From Nanobdellota archaeon (GTDB lineage Archaea > Nanobdellota > Nanobdellia > Pacearchaeales > GW2011-AR1), in contig JAHJMH010000020.1 in the NCBI GenBank assembly GCA_018821425.1, forward strand, positions 1 through 10,941: a stretch of DNA of 10,941 bases, given 5' to 3'. The position numbers and the translations under genes were made by a program. This document shows positions 7,248-10,941 of the stretch, one piece after another. The notes under the pieces are model-generated. The model was not told where the DNA came from. It searched no databases and saw nothing but the letters and a program-made list of their open reading frames with translations. Within the stretch, counting starts at the first letter, position 1. Each line of letters begins with the position of its first letter.

Positions 7248-8285
7248 ATGAGGAAAGGACTTAATCTTATTTTTTCATTATTGTTTGGGTTAGCAGTATT
7301 TGGATTTTTCTTTTATCGTTCAGGTGTGGAAGAGGTTTTTTCTGTCTTTGCTAATATTCAACCTTTGTACATTGGAATTTTTTTCTTCATTTCTTCCTTG
7401 ACCTTTGTGCCAACTGTTTGGAGATGGGGGATTGTCCTTAATGCCCATAAGAAAACTATTCCTTTTCTGTCTTTACTGAAATATACAATTGTGGGATATG
7501 CTGTGAGCTATGTTACTCCTTCGGTGAAAGTTGGGGGAGAACCTTTGCGGGCTTACATGTTAAATAAAGAATATAAGGTTGATCTTAAGACTGCAAGTTC
7601 TTCAATTATAATCGAGAAATTTGTTGAGTTTCTGGGAGGGGTTATTTTGGGTTTGATTGGATTTGCATTGTTTTTCTCCCTTCCAGGGATTAATATTTTG
7701 ATCAAGTTGATTGTTGGGATTTCGCTTTTGATTGGATTTGTTCTTTTGACGATTCTTTATTACAGGAGTGTTACGGGTAAAGGTTCTTTCTCCACTCTTT
7801 TCGTGTTTTTTAGGTTGAATAAAATTGCTCGTTGGAAAAATTTTGTTTATACTATTAGGGGGGTGGAGAAACACATGCACAAGTTTTTTGCTGAGAGTAA
7901 GAAGGCGTTCTTCTTGTCTTTCCTTACTTATCTGTTGTACATGATTTTGGTTGTTTTTGAGTTCAAGTTTTTGCTTTTAGGTTTAGGAATAGATGAATCT
8001 CTCAGGACTGTCTTATTATCTATTACCGTTGCTGGTTTTGTCAATTTCATCCCGGTTCCTGCCGCATTAGGATTTTTGGAAGCAGGCCAAGCGAGTCTTT
8101 TCTCTTTGGTTCGGAAGGAAGGAAGTATTGGATTTGCATTGAGTATCGTCACTAGAATAAGGGCATTAATCTTTGTGGCCATTGGATTCTCATTGATTAC
8201 TTACTTTAGCGGAAATCGTATTGGAGAGAAAGTTTCTTTGTTTGGGTGCAAGAAAAAAAATTCTTCTAAAAAAGGTAAAGGATAA
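7248..8285 (+). CDS. Flippase-like membrane protein, LPG synthase TM / UPF0104 family
   Basis: This 345-residue integral membrane protein has about eight hydrophobic segments, near 6-22, 40-60, 75-93, 124-144, 148-171, 219-246, 253-275 and 295-320. Family hallmarks are TPSVKVGGEPLRAYML at 90-105 and PVPAALGFLEAGQ at 269-281, typical of the PF03706 group (lysylphosphatidylglycerol synthase transmembrane region, YbhN/AglD-related). There is no catalytic synthase domain, so it is not itself a lysyl-lipid synthase. Members are thought to move or handle lipid-linked or polyprenyl-phosphate glycans, but the substrate here is unknown. The C-terminus is a lysine-rich tail (KKKNSSKKGKG) that probably faces the cytoplasm. 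The ATG at 7248 lacks a clear Shine-Dalgarno site. Its last 20 bases overlap the end of the convergent transporter gene. Confidence 0.85.
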   Translation: MRKGLNLIFSLLFGLAVFGFFFYRSGVEEVFSVFANIQPLYIGIFFFISSLTFVPTVWRWGIVLNAHKKTIPFLSLLKYTIVGYAVSYVTPSVKVGGEPLRAYMLNKEYKVDLKTASSSIIIEKFVEFLGGVILGLIGFALFFSLPGINILIKLIVGISLLIGFVLLTILYYRSVTGKGSFSTLFVFFRLNKIARWKNFVYTIRGVEKHMHKFFAESKKAFFLSFLTYLLYMILVVFEFKFLLLGLGIDESLRTVLLSITVAGFVNFIPVPAALGFLEAGQASLFSLVRKEGSIGFALSIVTRIRALIFVAIGFSLITYFSGNRIGEKVSLFGCKKKNSSKKGKG

Positions 8286-9459
8286 TCGTTGGTATTAGCA
8301 AGCAACCCATCATGTTGGTTCTTCTTACATTGAGAGAAATGCAATAAATTCCAGTGAATGTTGAGACTGCGAACACTATAAGTCCCAATCCTCCTGAAAA
8401 TAAAAAGACTAAAATCGTTATGGTGGAGATAGTTATTATTGAAAGCCTTGAATAGTTTATGGTTGAAATTCTTTTGGAGAAAAATTTTGTAAGCGAGATT
8501 GCCCAGAAAAAAGAGATGATTCCTGAGATGGTTATAATGGAGAGAATTAAAATAAGCATTTTTCCGGAAAGATTTCCTGCTATTTCTTGGATTGCTACTA
8601 CTGCCCCAGTTCTTGTTCTTAGAACTGCGTAGAATGTGACGAATGAGAATCCCATGACGAGAGTGTTTGTTGCGCCGAGGAGAAATAGGAATCCTCTTTT
8701 ACCCGTTTTTGAGATTGAGTTTCCTAGGACTGCAGCTTGACCAGAGCCCAAACCTGGAAGCAAACTTGAGAAAGGTGCGGCAATAGTTGCCCCCATGAGA
8801 GGAGAAAGAAAACTTTTATCCATCTTTGGCTTTGAAATCTCTTGCTCCGGAATTTTTACTTTATTTTTTATGCTTATGATGAGCATGGATGTTCCAAATA
8901 ATCCTGTGAGCATTGGAAAAAGGGGTTCCTTGAGAGAACTTAAATTAAGAATGATAAAACCAAGAGCTCCAGTTAAAATTATTACGAGCGTCGCGCTTAC
9001 CCTGTTTTTTTCGACGTAGATAAGGAAAAACATCACTGCGATTAAAATGTATGGCGTAATTTTTTGGAGCGTGCTATAGATGTTATTTAAAATTAATATA
9101 GAAGGGAATGTTATTATAATGAGGATGAAAATTGCGGCGAGACTTCCATAAATTGTAAGGAGCACGGCTTCGTACCCCTTTCCAGATTTTAGCAATTCAT
9201 GACCGGGTAGAACTGAAAGTTCAGTGTCTGTGTCTGGACAACCGAGAAAGATACTTGGGATAAAATCAAGAAATGTATGGGTTATCGCCATTGATGAAAT
9301 GAATGTCACAATGTAAATTGGATTTAGTGAACTAAAAAGCGAAGCAGAAAGTGCGACGAGCGAAACGCCGACGAGATTTATATGAATTCCTGGAATAAGT
9401 CCCGTAAAAGTTCCTGCTGCAATTCCGAGGAACATAAATAAAATTATTTCTATGAGCAT
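8266..9459 (-). CDS. TctA-family transporter (DUF112 / COG1784-like)
   Basis: This 397-residue, strongly hydrophobic protein has some nine or more membrane segments. It carries the paired glycine/proline motifs of the TctA family: GTFTGLIPGIHIN at 16-28 and SSLLPGLGSGQAAVLG at 231-246. They lie at equivalent places in the two halves of the internally duplicated fold. Each is followed by a similar block (LPGHELLKSGKGYEAVL at 84-100, GNSISKTGKRGFLFLLGA at 246-263). Bacterial TctA is the large permease of tricarboxylate transporters working with TctB and a periplasmic TctC. No such partners are seen, which is usual for the archaeal stand-alone group. The substrate is unknown. The start ATG at 9459-9457 has no Shine-Dalgarno match, fitting a leaderless or short-leader transcript. 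Its stop lies inside the end of the flippase-like gene. Confidence 0.85.
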   Translation of the reverse strand: MLIEIILFMFLGIAAGTFTGLIPGIHINLVGVSLVALSASLFSSLNPIYIVTFISSMAITHTFLDFIPSIFLGCPDTDTELSVLPGHELLKSGKGYEAVLLTIYGSLAAIFILIIITFPSILILNNIYSTLQKITPYILIAVMFFLIYVEKNRVSATLVIILTGALGFIILNLSSLKEPLFPMLTGLFGTSMLIISIKNKVKIPEQEISKPKMDKSFLSPLMGATIAAPFSSLLPGLGSGQAAVLGNSISKTGKRGFLFLLGATNTLVMGFSFVTFYAVLRTRTGAVVAIQEIAGNLSGKMLILILSIITISGIISFFWAISLTKFFSKRISTINYSRLSIITISTITILVFLFSGGLGLIVFAVSTFTGIYCISLNVRRTNMMGCLLIPTIILYLF

Positions 9460-9491
9460 TTATTGTTGAAAGGTGGAGGTTTGGAAAACAG

Positions 9492-9503
9492 ATATTTATT
9501 TTT
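9492..9503 (-). promoter_or_regulatory. Candidate TATA box for the TctA-like gene
   Basis: On the minus strand this reads aaaaataaatat, a plausible archaeal TATA box centred about 38 bases before the ATG at 9459. Initiation about 25 bases downstream would leave a leader of roughly a dozen bases, consistent with the missing Shine-Dalgarno site. It overlaps the stop codon of the upstream gene (9502-9504). Confidence 0.35.
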
Positions 9504-10347
9504 AAATTTTAAAAATTGGATATTCAATTGGTTTTAATATTTCTTCTTTCTTTGATTTTTTATGTCTCTCAACAACATAATCTCTAATCCTTCCAGGAAT
9601 AAAAGATATTGGAATTAGAGGGGGATGACTAATTGAAGTTCCAATAAGAATTCCTGTTGCTATTGCGGAAACCCCTCCAACTAAATGTCCAAACCCATCA
9701 TTTAAAGAGTAATGAAGCCACCTATTTTCAAACTGCGCATCTTGGTCATGCGTTAACAATTTATCTGTTAAAATTTCAACAGCTCTTTCATGTATTGCAT
9801 GTTCAGCTTGATATCTAGTAACCAAATAATGTAATGATTCGTGAAAAGTAGTGGATTTTGTTTCAGGAGAAGTTCTATCATTTGGAATTTCAATTATTCC
9901 TTCATAACCTGGATATTGTTTAAATTTTTCAGCTATGTCTTCTCTTAACTTCATGTCTAATGGTTCTTCTCCTTCTTTGGTTCCTTCTTCACTCTTTCTA
10001 GGTATAGCAGTTATGCAATGAGCAGCCATAAAATATTCATCATGCAATCTTCTGTTTGAAGGCCTTAAAAAATCAAAAGGCATAAATGTTGTTCTAAAAG
10101 CCCACATAAAAGGATATTTTGTTTCCCGAGCGGCTAATTTCGGTCTTTTATCCTTTGATGCGTCGTTAACTGCTCTATCAAACGCAGAAGTATCTTCAAA
10201 ATAATTTCCTATTTCCTGAATATGAGAAATAAAAGAGTCATAATTTCTTTCTAAATCATCTTCTGTAATTTTTGGCCTGACTTGAAAAGTAGCTAAATCT
10301 ATAATTTTATTTTCTAACTTTATTTTTCCCTGTGATATACTTATCAT
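9502..10347 (-). CDS. Unrecognised HExxH (zincin-like) protein, probably membrane-anchored
   Basis: I do not recognise this 281-residue protein. Its clearest feature is FHESLHYLVTRYQ, giving HExxH with H169, E170 and H173. The following helix HERAVEILTDKLL places E187 and E191 14 and 18 residues after H173, suitable as the third zinc ligand of a gluzincin. A small-residue-rich hydrophobic segment at about 217-239 (GFGHLVGGVSAIATGILIG), followed by a proline-rich hydrophobic stretch to about 255, suggests a membrane segment with the putative catalytic part before it. No N-terminal signal peptide is seen. The tail is basic (RHKKSKKEE). The ATG at 10347-10345 overlaps the TGA of the preceding broken gene as ATGA, indicating coupled translation. 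Metalloprotease activity is inferred from the motif alone. Confidence 0.65.
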   Translation of the reverse strand: MISISQGKIKLENKIIDLATFQVRPKITEDDLERNYDSFISHIQEIGNYFEDTSAFDRAVNDASKDKRPKLAARETKYPFMWAFRTTFMPFDFLRPSNRRLHDEYFMAAHCITAIPRKSEEGTKEGEEPLDMKLREDIAEKFKQYPGYEGIIEIPNDRTSPETKSTTFHESLHYLVTRYQAEHAIHERAVEILTDKLLTHDQDAQFENRWLHYSLNDGFGHLVGGVSAIATGILIGTSISHPPLIPISFIPGRIRDYVVERHKKSKKEEILKPIEYPIFKI

Positions 10348-10889
10348 TTTCTTCTTCTTGTAAAATCAACCATGGACATAGCATTTCTTAAATAATGCCA
10401 TCCACAATAAGAATTTTTAGCTTTAAATAAAAGACTATCTTTTGGTTGTTCAAATTCTTCATCAAAAACATAATCAGGATTTATAGCAAATCCGCCATTC
10501 CTTTGTTCAACCATCCCTTTTTGTTCTAATAATCCTAATACCTTCTGATACTCTGCACTTAATATTTCTTTTGATTTATCTGATGCAAATTCTTTTAATA
10601 GGTTTTATTCTCCAAGGTCTTTGCACACTATGCCCTAAAAGATAATTATTCAATGGCTCTAAAACATCAAATTATTCAATGGCTCTAAAACATCAAATTC
10701 TTCAACACCTGCTTTTCTAAATCTAATTAACTCTCTTCTTACTAATTCTGATTTCATCCGATTGGATATTTCAACACATTTTTCTTCATTATGTACTGGA
10801 ATCATTCTCAAATGAGTGTAAGGATGTCCAACTTCAAATAATTGCAAAGTAAAAGGATGTATTAAATGAACACTTATGTTTGGAGGCAT
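10344..10889 (-). pseudogene. Disrupted gene of unknown function, broken by a 26-base duplication
   Basis: Coding-like sequence runs through this stretch but is split. From the ATG at 10889 the frame reads 76 codons (MPPNISVHLIHPFTLQLFEV onward) and stops at 10661-10659 inside a tandem 26-base repeat. Removing one repeat copy continues it as LEPLNNYLLGHSVQRPWRI to about 10605. Removing one further A from the run at 10606-10603 joins it to an open stretch NLLKEFASDKSKEIL, 86 codons ending at TGA 10346-10344. The repaired protein would be about 172 residues. Its C-terminal half (ILSAEYQKVLGLLEQKGMVE, then RNGGFAI) resembles a helix-turn-helix with wing, a weak inference. An intact sub-frame begins at ATG 10514. 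The gene ends in an ATGA overlap with the HExxH gene. It may be a true pseudogene or an assembly or base-calling error. I do not recognise the family. Confidence 0.65.
10645..10696. repeat. Perfect 26-base tandem duplication
   Basis: Positions 10645-10670 and 10671-10696 are identical and directly adjacent, each beginning attattcaatggc and ending ctaaaacatcaa. Because 26 is not a multiple of three, the duplication shifts the minus-strand reading frame and brings in a stop codon at 10661-10659. The perfect identity points to a recent slippage event or an assembly artefact. Confidence 0.9.
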
Positions 10890-10941
10890 TTCTATAGATA
10901 GGTTTATTCTTTGGATTTTGTGATGTTAAAGCAACTAAATC
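10890..10941 (-). other. Possible upstream extension of the disrupted gene to the right edge
   Basis: In the frame of the ATG at 10889 there is no stop back to 10928, but also no other start codon. In a second frame the minus strand reads DLVALTSQNPKNKPIYRN from the edge. It would join the downstream protein as ...IYRMPPNISV if one A were dropped from the AAA before the ATG. This may mean the gene begins beyond the window and carries a further indel. The evidence is short and uncertain. Confidence 0.25.

Noticed and set aside
9501..9535. AT-rich symmetric sequence between the HExxH gene and the transporter as a terminator hairpin
   Set aside because: The symmetry is made of short A/T runs without a GC-containing stem, so a stable hairpin is unlikely. 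Part of it is coding sequence.
10645..10696. The 26-base repeat as a CRISPR fragment or attachment site
   Set aside because: The copies are directly adjacent with no spacer, lie inside coding-like sequence, and occur only twice. Local tandem duplication explains them.
1..10941. tRNA, rRNA, insertion sequences and CRISPR arrays
   Set aside because: No cloverleaf-like sequence, rRNA-like block, transposase or spaced repeat array was seen in the window by eye.

Overview
The window looks like a piece of an archaeal chromosome. The evidence is an Orc1/Cdc6 initiator followed directly by both subunits of the archaea-only replicative polymerase PolD (DP1 and DP2), mini-ORB-like boxes upstream, and frequent starts without a Shine-Dalgarno site. 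PolD argues against a typical crenarchaeote. The AT-rich, tightly packed sequence would fit a euryarchaeal or DPANN lineage (for example Woese-/Pacearchaeota-like), but that placement is inference and rests on no marker gene.

Layout. Positions 1-254 are non-coding apart from a possible divergent gene start at the left edge. They hold two near-identical 22-base direct repeats that match the form of archaeal origin recognition boxes, with an AT-rich stretch and a TATA-like element between them. This is a candidate replication origin. From 255 to 7164 runs a compact plus-strand replication operon: orc1/cdc6, PolD small subunit, a small HD-domain phosphohydrolase, PolD large subunit. Gaps in it are 12, -1 and -4 bases. 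After an 83-base gap comes a polytopic membrane protein of the LPG-synthase-TM/UPF0104 'flippase-like' family (7248-8285). It ends tail-to-tail, overlapping by 20 bases, with a minus-strand TctA-family transporter (8266-9459).

From about 9500 to the right edge the sequence becomes visibly more AT-rich and the genes are not recognisable as housekeeping. This minus-strand pair starts with a disrupted gene (10344-10889, possibly longer). It is broken by a perfect 26-base tandem duplication and an apparent one-base homopolymer change. It overlaps, by ATGA, an unrecognised 281-residue protein (9502-10347) with an HExxH motif and a likely membrane segment.

How the parts work together. Orc1/Cdc6 would bind the upstream boxes to open the origin. 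DP1 (proofreading) and DP2 (polymerase, ending in a PCNA-binding PIP box) form the replicase. The HD protein is translationally coupled between the two PolD subunits and may act on nucleotides or nucleic acid connected with replication. The two transporters look unrelated to replication. The right-hand pair could be a DNA-binding protein plus metalloprotease module, but this is speculative.
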